Shown: piece by piece, positions 24,601-33,448 of the stretch | Layout of the letters: every line of letters begins with the position of its first letter | How positions within the stretch are numbered: position 1 is the stretch's first letter | NCBI RefSeq assembly: GCF_003386235.1 | Contig: NZ_QRDZ01000036.1 | Span: 37,052 to 101,051 of the forward strand | Source: Cohnella phaseoli | GTDB lineage: Bacteria > Bacillota > Bacilli > Paenibacillales > Paenibacillaceae | Direction: 5' to 3' | Length of the DNA stretch: 64,000 nucleotides | The notes under the pieces: model-generated | Told to the model about the DNA's origin: nothing | The model's database searches: none | What the model saw: only the letters and a program-made list of their open reading frames with translations | Program-made: the position numbers and the translations under genes

Positions 24601-25836
24601 TCAGCCGGGGTCTTGCTGGACGTTTGCTTGGTATTTTTTGCGGAATTCGATCGGAGACAGCCCCACCCAGGCTTTGAACACTCGATTGAAGTTGCGAACG
24701 CTCTGATAGCCCGTTTTTTCCGCCACCTCGTAGGCCGGAATGCTTCTTTCCGCGAGCAGCTGCTTCGCTCGCTCCATCCGGATTTCGGTGACATGCTCAG
24801 TGTAGGTTTTGCCTACTTCCTTGTGGAACAACCACGAAAAATAATCCGGATTCAGATGAACGGCATTCGCTACGCCGGTAGCCGACAGCTCCTGATCGAA
24901 CCGCTCTTCGATCATCCGCAGCGCCTTGCGAATGGCCGGAGTGGCGACCTCGCTTCGGGCGTCGTGCCCGGCCTCAAGCAGCTGCAGCGTCAGCCATTCC
25001 GTCTGACCCTCCCGTGTCTGCTTCGCTTTACGCCGACAGGAAGGAAATTCGGAAACGTCGCGCAGCAGACAGAGGGAGGCCCGAAATTGGGCTTGGGAAG
25101 TCAGACGCCAACGCGCAAGCAAGCGCTCCGCCTGCCGCACGCTTCCAGCCCAGAAATCGGCTTCGTCCTCGTTATCGTGCCGCATCAGCACGATGACTTC
25201 ATCGTTGTCTACGCGGTATACGCTGGCGTCGATTTCCCGGAACAGCTCCCCAGCAAACAAGTACAGCGGCAATTGATAGGACCGCGTTTCGACCTCGAGG
25301 GTCAGCATGGCGATCATTTGCGCTTTCGGATACAGCCCAAGCGCCGAAGCGCAGTCGTACATTTCGGCGACCGTATCGAATTCGCCGTTCAACAGTCTGC
25401 GAAACCGGTATTGGTCGGCAAGCTGCTCCGTCTCGTCCAGCTTTTTCCTCGCCCGGTTCTCTTCCTCCCACAACCGTACAACCTTTCGAACCATCTCCTC
25501 CAACTCTTCCTTTTTGACCGGCTTCACCAAATAATCGAGGCAGTTCAATTGAAGGGCGCGACGAGTGTAGTCGAAGTCGTTATATCCGCTAATAATGATG
25601 CCGCGAATGTCAGGCGAGAGCAGCCGAACCTCTGTAAGAAACTGCAAGCCGTTCATCTCCGGCATATGAATGTCCGTCACGATCAGATGAAACTCGCTGT
25701 TTTCCATCAGCCGCAGCGCTTCCGTCGCGCTCTCGGCCTGGGCGACCTCCACCCATTCGGGCGCGCAATGCTCAATAATGAACGCGATTCCCTTGCGCAC
25801 GACGGGCTCATCATCTACGACCAGAATCCGGTGCAT
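24601..25836 (-). CDS. YesN-type response regulator with AraC DNA-binding domain
   Basis: The receiver domain (residues 1-~120) contains VVDDEP, the phosphoacceptor Asp55 in VTDIHMPEMNG, and the LVKPVKKEEL lysine. The C-terminal ~100 residues are an AraC helix-turn-helix pair (LNPDYFSWLFHKEVGKTYTEHV and YQSVRNFNRVFKAWVGLSPIEFR). Start ATG 25836 has AGGAGG at six bases; an adjacent ATG at 25839 is too close. The gene overlaps the 3' end of the kinase gene by 26 bases, showing a coupled pair. It probably activates the importer and glycosidase genes around it in response to extracellular sugar. Confidence 0.93.
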   Translation of the reverse strand: MHRILVVDDEPVVRKGIAFIIEHCAPEWVEVAQAESATEALRLMENSEFHLIVTDIHMPEMNGLQFLTEVRLLSPDIRGIIISGYNDFDYTRRALQLNCLDYLVKPVKKEELEEMVRKVVRLWEEENRARKKLDETEQLADQYRFRRLLNGEFDTVAEMYDCASALGLYPKAQMIAMLTLEVETRSYQLPLYLFAGELFREIDASVYRVDNDEVIVLMRHDNEDEADFWAGSVRQAERLLARWRLTSQAQFRASLCLLRDVSEFPSCRRKAKQTREGQTEWLTLQLLEAGHDARSEVATPAIRKALRMIEERFDQELSATGVANAVHLNPDYFSWLFHKEVGKTYTEHVTEIRMERAKQLLAERSIPAYEVAEKTGYQSVRNFNRVFKAWVGLSPIEFRKKYQANVQQDPG

Positions 25837-27598
25837 CATGTTCCTCCTTCAGCTTGATCGGCAGGACGGCCTTTGCCATCAGTCCGCCTTCCGGCGCGCG
25901 ATCGATCTCCAGCCCGTACTCGTCGCCGCATACGAGTCGAATTCGCTCGTGGATGTTGCGAAGCCCGATATGCGCGGCATGAGGCTCATCCACCTTCTCC
26001 TCGTTTAACCGGTTCCGCGCGTCCAGCAGCTTGGCCTCCGTGAGCTCCTGCCCGCTGTCCGTCACCCGAATGCATAACCGGCGGCCTTCCGGAAAAATGA
26101 GGATCGAGATCCGTCCGGCGTTCTCCTTCAATCCGTGCGATATCGCATTCTCCACCAGCGGCTGCAAAATCAGCGGCACGATCAGGGCGTCGGCATACTC
26201 CTCGGGATAATCGACGGCGACCTCGATGCGTCTGGCGAAGCGAACCCGCTGCAGCTCCCAATATACTTGGAAATTTCCGACTTCCTCGCGAAGCGTAACG
26301 AAATCCGCATTCAGCCGCAGCGTTTTTTTGAAGAAGTCGCCCAACAATCCGATCATGCGCGCCGTTTCCTCGTCCTCGTTCATAATCGCCATCATGTAGA
26401 TCGACTCCAACGTATTGTAGAGAAAATGCGGGTTGATCTGCGTCCGTAACGCATTCAACTGCGCTTGTTTTCTCTTGAGCTGGAGAACGTGCGTCGCCTC
26501 GATGGTTTCCTGCAGTCTTCGCGTCACCTTCACAAAATGCGCCGTAATCTGCCCGATCTCATCCCTGACTTCTCGCTGCGGCATTTGAACGGAGAAGTCC
26601 CCCGCGCCGACTCGGGTCATCATTTTGCGCAGCGATAGCAAAGGATCTGTGAGGCGGACGACAATCCAACCGTAGAACGCGGAAGCCAGCAGCAAACCGC
26701 AAGCCGCGATGAGAACGATATACGTTTTGATCGTCTCCAGCTTCTCGTTCAATACGTGAACCGGCACTTGATACAGCACAACCCAGTCCGAATAGGGTAC
26801 GGTATAGGAGGCCATCCAATAGTCCTTTAACAAGCGATACTTATGATGCGGAAGGCGCAAATACTCGGCGGCATGCTCGTCCGAATCGCCTCCGCCGGAT
26901 AAAACCGCTTCGCCGGATTTCGTGTATATTCCGAGACGGCCGTCGGCAAAGAGCGCGACATCGTCGCGAATCTTCTGCAATTCCGTATAGTTGAAATCGA
27001 AGGTCAAAACCCCCAGCGGCTGCCGCGTGGAAAAATCGTTAATAACCCGAGTCAGTGAGAAGACCCGGGCCGGCTGATAACCGATTTGCTCTTGGACGTG
27101 CGTTGGGGTAAGCACGATTTGCCCTTTTCTTTTCACCGCTTCCCGATACCACGTCGTTTTCGACGGATCGAAATCCGGCTGATGGGCGGAATTGCGCGCG
27201 GCGAAATACGCCGATCCGGACATCGGATAGAGAAAGATGCCCTCCGTATCGTTGCGAGGAACCAAAATGCGCTTGAAAAAGTCGGACAAATAAGCGTCGC
27301 TGTCGGGCGAAAGTCTCCCGTTTCGGGCTTCGACCATAATGCCCAACGCATTCGGGTCGAAGTACGGCCTCTCCGTAAGCTCGGCCAGCTGACGCAAATA
27401 ATGATCGATATTGTTGCCCGTCTGACGCAGCACCTCTGCGGTCGAGGTGGAGATATTGTCGAACAGACTCGCGCGAAAAATTTGATAGGAGATAAAACTG
27501 ATCGCACTCAGCGGAAGCAGAACGAGAATCACGAACGAGAATAGCAGCTTCTGTCGCAAGGAAATGTTAGTAAGAACGGAATGAAGCAAACGCGCCAC
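25811..27598 (-). CDS. YesM-type sensor histidine kinase
   Basis: The 595-residue membrane kinase has transmembrane segments at ~17-38 and ~293-313 flanking an extracellular Cache-like sensor, then HAMP (~315-367), a His_kinase domain with phosphoacceptor His391 in QINPHFLYNTLESIY, and an ATPase domain with LVENAISHGLKENAG. The extracellular domain should sense a sugar or a loaded binding protein. The annotated start is GTG 27598, with a weak ribosome site. Its partner is the regulator at 24601-25836, and the permease gene ends 28 bases upstream. Confidence 0.93.
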   Translation of the reverse strand: MARLLHSVLTNISLRQKLLFSFVILVLLPLSAISFISYQIFRASLFDNISTSTAEVLRQTGNNIDHYLRQLAELTERPYFDPNALGIMVEARNGRLSPDSDAYLSDFFKRILVPRNDTEGIFLYPMSGSAYFAARNSAHQPDFDPSKTTWYREAVKRKGQIVLTPTHVQEQIGYQPARVFSLTRVINDFSTRQPLGVLTFDFNYTELQKIRDDVALFADGRLGIYTKSGEAVLSGGGDSDEHAAEYLRLPHHKYRLLKDYWMASYTVPYSDWVVLYQVPVHVLNEKLETIKTYIVLIAACGLLLASAFYGWIVVRLTDPLLSLRKMMTRVGAGDFSVQMPQREVRDEIGQITAHFVKVTRRLQETIEATHVLQLKRKQAQLNALRTQINPHFLYNTLESIYMMAIMNEDEETARMIGLLGDFFKKTLRLNADFVTLREEVGNFQVYWELQRVRFARRIEVAVDYPEEYADALIVPLILQPLVENAISHGLKENAGRISILIFPEGRRLCIRVTDSGQELTEAKLLDARNRLNEEKVDEPHAAHIGLRNIHERIRLVCGDEYGLEIDRAPEGGLMAKAVLPIKLKEEHDAPDSGRR

Positions 27599-27625
27599 CC
27601 CTGCCGCAATGTTGATCTTGATAGT

Positions 27626-28450
27626 CTAGCCTTTGAGCGCTCCGCTGGCAATGCCTTTCACAATATAAGACTGCAAGGCCAAATAGACGGCCAGATTAGG
27701 CAGCATGACCAGTACGATCAGCGGGAATATGGAGGCCCAATCCTTGGTATAAAAGTGTACATAGTTAAAAACCATCAAAATTACGGTTTGCTTGGAGCTA
27801 TCCTGCAAGTACAGCAGCGGTCCCAGAAAATCGTTCCAGATGCCGAGAGTAAGCAGAATGACGGCCGTGGCCGTAATCGGCTTAAGCAGCGGCATAATGA
27901 TGCGGCCGAACAGCCGATACACCGAGCAGCCATCCAATCCGGCGGCCTCCACGATTTCCCTGGATATCGTCCCAAGGAAGCCGACATAGAGGAAAACGAG
28001 AAACGGCAATTGCGACGCAGCCGTAATCAAGCAGTACCCCACATACGTATTGGTCAGATGCAGGGAGCTTGCCAGCTTGTAGAGCGGGAGCATTCCGAGC
28101 TGACCCGGAATCATAATGGAAGCGATCATGATCATGAAAATAGTTCGCCCGAACCTTTGGTTGCCGGCATAAATCGAGAAGGAGATCATGGCGCTAAGCA
28201 CAATCGCCAAGGCGATCGTCAGCACAGTCACCAGTACGGAATTTCCGAATGAAAGAAAGATTTTCGCTTCCTGGATTACTCGTTCGTAATGCTCGAAGGT
28301 AACGGAACGAACCAGAGAAAACGGCTCCAGGCTCAATTCTTGATGGCTCTTAAGCGAACTGTTCACGACAAGGAACACGGGATACGACATGATCGCCGCA
28401 AATACCCAGATCGCAAGCTCCGTCAGGCGCGTTCGAAAGCTTCGCTTCAT
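27626..28450 (-). CDS. Carbohydrate ABC transporter permease, MalG type
   Basis: The start is ATG 28450 (MKRSFRTRLTELAI), overlapping the stop codon of the previous permease gene (ATGA). A longer open frame upstream is a shadow of that gene. The 274-residue product has six predicted membrane segments. The EAA loop that contacts the ATPase is EAAGLDGCSVYRLFGRIIMP. It would form a heterodimeric channel with the upstream permease. No ATPase gene is present nearby. Confidence 0.94.
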   Translation of the reverse strand: MKRSFRTRLTELAIWVFAAIMSYPVFLVVNSSLKSHQELSLEPFSLVRSVTFEHYERVIQEAKIFLSFGNSVLVTVLTIALAIVLSAMISFSIYAGNQRFGRTIFMIMIASIMIPGQLGMLPLYKLASSLHLTNTYVGYCLITAASQLPFLVFLYVGFLGTISREIVEAAGLDGCSVYRLFGRIIMPLLKPITATAVILLTLGIWNDFLGPLLYLQDSSKQTVILMVFNYVHFYTKDWASIFPLIVLVMLPNLAVYLALQSYIVKGIASGALKG

Positions 28451-29331
28451 TGCATCCGCCCCTCCCTTCTGCGGAGGAATCCGAGCATCGCGATCGCGAT
28501 CGCCGCAACGACGAAGAAATTGATGACCGCGCCAGCGGAAGCATATCCGACCTGGCCGGCCTTCAGGCCCTGCATGTACAAGAAGTACGTGATCGTGGTC
28601 GTCGACTCGATCGGTCCGCCCTCCGTCATGGCATATACATAATCGAACACCTTCATCGAATCGATCGCCGTCAGCACGGTCGTGATCGTCACGGAAGGGG
28701 CCAGCAGCGGAAACGTCACATGAACGAAACGCTGCCATTTGGTCGCTCCGTCCAGCTCCGCGGCCTCCGACAGCTCGATGGGAATCGTCTGCAGATTGGC
28801 CAGAAAGATCACCATCGACTTCCCGGCGAACTGCCAAATATTAACCGCCGTAATGGAATATAGAGCCGTCGCGGGATCTCCGAGCCATAGATGCGTCAAG
28901 CCGTCCAGACCGAGAAAGCGCAGGAACGTATTCAGAGAACCGTCAGGATCGAATATGCGTATCCAAATATAAGAAACGACCAGCATGCTCAGCACGGCCG
29001 GAGCGAAGAAGACCGTTCGCAGAACGTTGCGAAACCGAATTCCACTATCCAGCGCCAAGGCCAGCACCAGTCCAAGGGCATTTAAGCCCAGGGTTACGAT
29101 CAGCGCGTAGCGCAAAGTGTGAAACAGCGCAGGGAAAAATTTGTCGTCAGAGAGCAAGTAGCTGTAGTTGGAAAAACCGATATATTTCGGAGCGGATAAT
29201 CCGTTCCAATTGGTCAGCGAATAGTAGAAGCTGCTTAAGTTCGGGTACATAAAGAACAGCAGAAACAATAAAAATCCGGGCAGTAGGAATACCGCGTAGA
29301 ACGGCAGTCTTTTTTCTTTCTTTAGCAGCAT
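28447..29331 (-). CDS. Carbohydrate ABC transporter permease, MalF type
   Basis: The sugar permease has six membrane segments starting at LPFYAVFLLPGFLLFLLFF and an EAA loop EAAELDGATKWQRFVHVTFP. I favour ATG 29331 (MLLKKEKR); ATG 29346 and longer starts run into the upstream terminator hairpin and lack a ribosome site, and the chosen one has only a weak GGGA. Its end overlaps the next permease gene by four bases, so they are translated together. Confidence 0.92.
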   Translation of the reverse strand: MLLKKEKRLPFYAVFLLPGFLLFLLFFMYPNLSSFYYSLTNWNGLSAPKYIGFSNYSYLLSDDKFFPALFHTLRYALIVTLGLNALGLVLALALDSGIRFRNVLRTVFFAPAVLSMLVVSYIWIRIFDPDGSLNTFLRFLGLDGLTHLWLGDPATALYSITAVNIWQFAGKSMVIFLANLQTIPIELSEAAELDGATKWQRFVHVTFPLLAPSVTITTVLTAIDSMKVFDYVYAMTEGGPIESTTTITYFLYMQGLKAGQVGYASAGAVINFFVVAAIAIAMLGFLRRREGRMQ

Positions 29332-29351
29332 TCGGGCACATCCCATCTTAA

Positions 29352-29388
29352 AAGCGCGACAGCGACGATTGGCCGCTGTCGCGCTCCG
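29352..29388 (-). terminator. Intercistronic terminator-like hairpin between binding-protein and permease genes
   Basis: On the minus strand GAGCGCGACAGCG pairs with CGCTGTCGCGCTT, followed by TTTT only. It would let part of the transcripts through, giving more binding protein than permease, a common arrangement in sugar importers. Confidence 0.8.
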
Positions 29389-29395
29389 TGATTCT

Positions 29396-30718
29396 TTAGC
29401 GGTTTTGCTCCACATACTTCTTCATTTCCGCATCCAGCGCTTGAGTAACGCCTTCGACGGTCAATTGTCCGTACAGCAGCTTCTGTGTGTTGGTTTGGAA
29501 TTCCGGCTGCAAATTCGGATTGATCCATCCCTGATCCAGGAACCTCCAATAGTTTCCTTGCGCGATCGCGTCGGCGATCGGCTTCAAGCCTTCCTCCACA
29601 TCTTGCTTCGCCTGCATATTGGTTGGGAACGAGTTCTGGCTCTGCGCCCAGGACGCCTGATTGGCAGGGTCCGCCCAGAATTTCAAATACGTCTTGGCCG
29701 CTTCGATCTGCGCGGAATCCTTGTTGATCGCCCACGTCGTGCCGACAGCCGCGGCAGCCCAGATCGCGCCTTCCCGGTTCGGAAGCGGGAACATTCCGAA
29801 CTGCAAATCCGGATTGGCTTGCTTCAGCGAAGGATACGCCCAGCTCCCGTTAATCATCATCGCAGCTTTGCCGTTGGCGAAATTGTTTTGCGCCGCATCG
29901 CCGGACAATCCTTGCGCATCCTTCGGCGCATAATTTTTGTAGAGATCCTCGTAGGCCTGGAACATCTCTTCCCACACTCCGGCAAATGTGCCTTCGCCCG
30001 CGTTCATCTTATCGTCGAAGTCCGGATGATTCGCATAAATCCATGAAGGCGCGAACGTATACGTATCGAAAATCTGCCAGTCTTTATTCAAAGCAATGGC
30101 ATTCATACCCGATGCTTTGATCTTCTCGCAAATTTCCAAAAACTCGTCGTACGTTGTCGGAACGGCTAATCCCAGCTTTTCGAACACCTCTTTGTTGTAG
30201 TACACGCCAAGCGCCGCCAGATCGTTCGGCAAGGCGTACAGCTTTCCTTCGAAGCTCGTGACCGATTTCGCGCTGTCCGCGATGTCGCCGGCCCAAGGCT
30301 CGCCGGACAGATCCAGCAAATAATCCGCCTCCGCGTACGGTCCCAGGCTGGAATAGCCGGGATGAACCATCACGACGTCGGCCAGCTCTCCGGAAGCCGC
30401 GCGCGCCTTCAGCAGCTCTTTGTACGCGGTCCCGCCTTTCGCTTCCAGCTCGATTTGAATTCCTGGGTTTTCCTGCTCGAATTTCTCGTTCAGCTGTTCC
30501 ATATTGCCGATTTCCTGGCCCGACTTGAAGCTGAGCACCTTGAGCGTAACTTGCTTTTCCCCGGCAGGCTCCGAAGTCTGGCTCGTAGATTGCGAAGCAG
30601 CCGGAGAGCCGCTCGAAGTCGGTTTTGCTCCGTCCGTATTGCCGGAGGAACCGCACCCCGACGCCGTAACCGCGGCGGCAAGGATGACCGTCATGAGATA
30701 AGCCGATTTCTTGTACAA
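29396..30718 (-). CDS. Sugar ABC transporter substrate-binding lipoprotein
   Basis: The gene starts at TTG 30718 after GAGGGGG and encodes 440 residues. The lipobox is TASGC with Cys22, followed by a Ser/Thr/Pro-rich linker to ~52. The remainder is a family 1 solute-binding fold: KVLSFKSGQEIGNMEQLNEK, VMVHPGYSSLGPYAEADYL, GVYYNKEVFEKLGL and AAMMINGSWAYP. With the two permeases and the YesM/YesN pair it forms an importer for an oligosaccharide, probably a rhamnose-containing fragment given the adjacent glycosidases; the ligand is inferred. Confidence 0.93.
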   Translation of the reverse strand: MYKKSAYLMTVILAAAVTASGCGSSGNTDGAKPTSSGSPAASQSTSQTSEPAGEKQVTLKVLSFKSGQEIGNMEQLNEKFEQENPGIQIELEAKGGTAYKELLKARAASGELADVVMVHPGYSSLGPYAEADYLLDLSGEPWAGDIADSAKSVTSFEGKLYALPNDLAALGVYYNKEVFEKLGLAVPTTYDEFLEICEKIKASGMNAIALNKDWQIFDTYTFAPSWIYANHPDFDDKMNAGEGTFAGVWEEMFQAYEDLYKNYAPKDAQGLSGDAAQNNFANGKAAMMINGSWAYPSLKQANPDLQFGMFPLPNREGAIWAAAAVGTTWAINKDSAQIEAAKTYLKFWADPANQASWAQSQNSFPTNMQAKQDVEEGLKPIADAIAQGNYWRFLDQGWINPNLQPEFQTNTQKLLYGQLTVEGVTQALDAEMKKYVEQNR

Positions 30719-30869
30719 CAGGTGTACCCCCTCGCAGATGTCCTATGTGGTCTTTCTGTTGCTTATTTTATCACCCGCCTTGCAGCGGCTAACAGGACGC
30801 CAGCTTGGCAAAGATGGACATCGGCTTAGAGTTTTGCGGACAGTCGACATGAGGAAGCGGACATCACAA

Positions 30870-31072
30870 GCGAAGTTGCTTAAGATGACCCATACACAAA
30901 GTAAGGGGTATGTATCTCCTGTAGACGCCTCATACGCTCCCGAAATTACTCTGCAACGGGTTTACCCATTCAGATTTCGGGAGCGTATCGCATCGGAAGG
31001 AGGTACATACCCCTTTAACCTTTAGTATCGATCATCTGTCAGAGCAACTTAAAGGGGCTTATGGACAGCCCC
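30870..31072. mobile_element. Foldback MITE-like element, copy 3
   Basis: The core runs from AGGGGTATGTATCTCCT to its inverse GGAGGTACATACCCCTT and contains CATACGCTCCCGAAAT facing ATTTCGGGAGCGTA. Outer parts (GAAGTTGCTTAAGATGAC and GAGCAACTTAAAGGGG, then GGCTTATGGACAGCC) are decayed terminal repeats. It separates the GH78 gene from the binding-protein gene. The rest of the 30719-31084 gap shows only a possible -10 (TAAAAT) near 30770. Confidence 0.75.
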
Positions 31073-31084
31073 CCTCTTAGCCTC

Positions 31085-33448
31085 TTACGCAAACGTCAGC
31101 GTCAAGCTTTCGCCGACTTCGATCCAGCCGTTCACCCTTCGATCTCCCTCTGCCTCATCTGCTCCGTCAATCGCATACTTGGAGATATTGCCGTTCTCCA
31201 CCCGGATGCGAATCGGCCGGTCGGTCGTCAGCGCATACGACCAGCCACCCGCTTCCTCCCGCTTCCATTCGATGCGAATCGAAGCCCCCTCGTCGGTCAA
31301 CGACGGGATGACGCCGGAGGCGGACGATACGGAGCCCGGCTGGAACAACAGCCGGTGACGGTTCGAATCGCGCTCATCTGGGGCCGGGATCAAGCCGAGC
31401 AGATAGCGGGACAGCTGCCAAGTCGGGGCCGCCGACCACGGATGGCAGTGGCTCCAGCGCGTGTCGAACACCTCCAGCAGCGTCGTTGCGCCCTGCTCCA
31501 GCATCCACCCCCAGCAGTTTCGGTACTGCTCCAGAACGAATTCGGCCTCCCCGGCCTCCCATAACGCCTGCAACGAAAAATAGGCAAAGCTGGGGGTGAT
31601 CAGCCGATCGCTCGCCGCATCCGGGTGGGATAGCCTCGGCGCCTGCGGGTCGTTCGGGAAGCAGCTTGATATATGCCGCTTGACGAATTCGACCGCAAGA
31701 GGCTTCGTCCGCTCGTCGAACATCTCGTTCAGCAAGCCGAGAACCGTCGCATGAAACCCCGCCTTGCGTTCTTCGGGCGCACTCGCTCCTTCCGCCGGGA
31801 CCGACTTGGCGAGCAGCCCTTCCGCCGTCGAGTAACTCTCCCCGGCGATCCGCCGCATCTCCTCGGCCTGCGCCAGCCGCAGCTCCGCCTCGTCGGCCTT
31901 GCCGAGCGCCCGCTCCCATGCCGCCATTTCCTTCAGCGCCATTATTAGCAGTAGATTCAAGCTGACGTTGATCTCTCCCGCGGAAACCGAATGCCCCCAA
32001 TCGAGAAAATCCCAGGTGCCCGGTGGCGGACATGTGCCTCTAGCCCCCTTGTGCGAGATAAAGAAGGCAAGCGTGCGCTCAGCCGTGTCGTAGCCTTCCC
32101 GCAGCAATTCCAAGCTCCCGGTCAACCGACTGTAACGAACGCAACCGATAATCCAGTACAGGGCATACGAAGTCAAATACGCCTCCTGACCCGGACATAG
32201 CCCGGCCGCCAGTCCATCCTCGCTTCTCCTGCGATAAGAGGCTTGCAGAAGCCCTCTCCGCACCAGCTCCAGGTTGCCGTAGACGACGCTTAGCGTCTCC
32301 ATTCCCGTAACCGCCGCATCCCCCAGCCACTGTCCTCGCTCCCTCGTCGGAGTATCGATCAGAGCGTCTTCGCAGCAAGCCTGCAAGGTCGCCGCGCCCA
32401 TACTCCAGATTTCGTTCAACAACGGATCCGCGCACTGAAAGCTTCCTGCCGGTCGGTCATAAAGCGTCCGCATCGTTCCTTCCGCACGAAACACCCGAGC
32501 TTCGGACGAGGAAGCGGCGATATGGACCTCCAAATACCGGAAGCCCCGCGGAACGAACGTCTGCAGCACCTGCCGCCCGCCTTTGGCGATCCAGCGGTCC
32601 ATATTGCAGGAGGTGCTGGCGGAGAGCGTGATGACGGGATGCACCTTGCCATCGGTTAGCGACTCGCTGTACCCCGCCTCCACGATTGTCCCGGCGGGAG
32701 CCTCAATCTCGATCCGCGGCCGGTACAGGCCGATCCGGCCGAGATCGTAGCGCACCCAGAAGCCGTCGGCCGGAACGCCCGGCCGAAGATCGCGGCTAAG
32801 AAAGCGCAGCGGGGGATCGTCGTCGATATAGCCGAACCGGTCGGCGTATTCGCCCCGGGCGATCTCTTCCGCTTCCGCGGGCAGACTCAGGCAATCTCCG
32901 ATCGTCTTCGGCCCGTATGCCGCATCTCCGAGCGGCCTAGCAACGACAACCGGCTCCGTCCAGCCTTCGCCTTCGAAAGCCAGCTGCAGATTCGGCAGCC
33001 TCCGGGTGTCGCAGTTCTCCATCCAGCCTAGCTGCCCGTTCACCCTGCGTTCGGTCGGCCCGAAGGCAGCCAGCTCTATGCACTTCCACTCAAGCGGCAG
33101 CGCTCCGTTCGGACCGGTCGCCTCGCATTGCAGGAAAGGAGGGAGTCCGCCCATCAGAATGCGCGTGTGCACGCCGTAATCATGGACAATCGCGGAGAGG
33201 ACATGCTCCCCGCCGTCCAAAGCCGACAGCTCAAGCTCATCGTATTCCGGCCGATCGGGAGAGAAACGCGCCGGACCTTCCCCGATCTCCTCGCCGTCCC
33301 AATACAGTCGATACAGACTAATGCCAAAAACGCGCAGCCGCAGCGGACCTGCACCGGCAGCTTGGCCGGAAATTCGCGCCTGAAACAGCACGTAGACGTT
33401 CTGCGACCGACTGGGCGCAGGATGCCATAAACAAGGAACGCCGATCAT
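31085..33448 (-). CDS. GH78 alpha-L-rhamnosidase
   Basis: The 787-residue enzyme should remove terminal alpha-L-rhamnose in the cytoplasm; no signal peptide is visible. The start is ATG 33448, overlapping the upstream stop (ATGA), with GGAAGG before it. N-terminal sandwich domains (FQARISG, RLRVFGISLYRLYWDGEEIGEG) precede an (alpha/alpha)6 barrel. The barrel has DTPTRERGQWLGDA, the GH78 signature carrying conserved Asp, Glu and Asp, and TTLLEVFDTRWSHCHPWSAAP, which carries the second catalytic acid. A C-terminal sandwich ends the protein. It is translationally coupled to the GH106-like gene upstream. Confidence 0.88.
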   Translation of the reverse strand: MIGVPCLWHPAPSRSQNVYVLFQARISGQAAGAGPLRLRVFGISLYRLYWDGEEIGEGPARFSPDRPEYDELELSALDGGEHVLSAIVHDYGVHTRILMGGLPPFLQCEATGPNGALPLEWKCIELAAFGPTERRVNGQLGWMENCDTRRLPNLQLAFEGEGWTEPVVVARPLGDAAYGPKTIGDCLSLPAEAEEIARGEYADRFGYIDDDPPLRFLSRDLRPGVPADGFWVRYDLGRIGLYRPRIEIEAPAGTIVEAGYSESLTDGKVHPVITLSASTSCNMDRWIAKGGRQVLQTFVPRGFRYLEVHIAASSSEARVFRAEGTMRTLYDRPAGSFQCADPLLNEIWSMGAATLQACCEDALIDTPTRERGQWLGDAAVTGMETLSVVYGNLELVRRGLLQASYRRRSEDGLAAGLCPGQEAYLTSYALYWIIGCVRYSRLTGSLELLREGYDTAERTLAFFISHKGARGTCPPPGTWDFLDWGHSVSAGEINVSLNLLLIMALKEMAAWERALGKADEAELRLAQAEEMRRIAGESYSTAEGLLAKSVPAEGASAPEERKAGFHATVLGLLNEMFDERTKPLAVEFVKRHISSCFPNDPQAPRLSHPDAASDRLITPSFAYFSLQALWEAGEAEFVLEQYRNCWGWMLEQGATTLLEVFDTRWSHCHPWSAAPTWQLSRYLLGLIPAPDERDSNRHRLLFQPGSVSSASGVIPSLTDEGASIRIEWKREEAGGWSYALTTDRPIRIRVENGNISKYAIDGADEAEGDRRVNGWIEVGESLTLTFA

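Noticed and set aside
28451..28837. N-terminal extension of the MalG-type permease
   Set aside because: The added residues are out-of-frame sequence of the upstream permease; ATG 28450 overlaps its stop and has the ribosome site.
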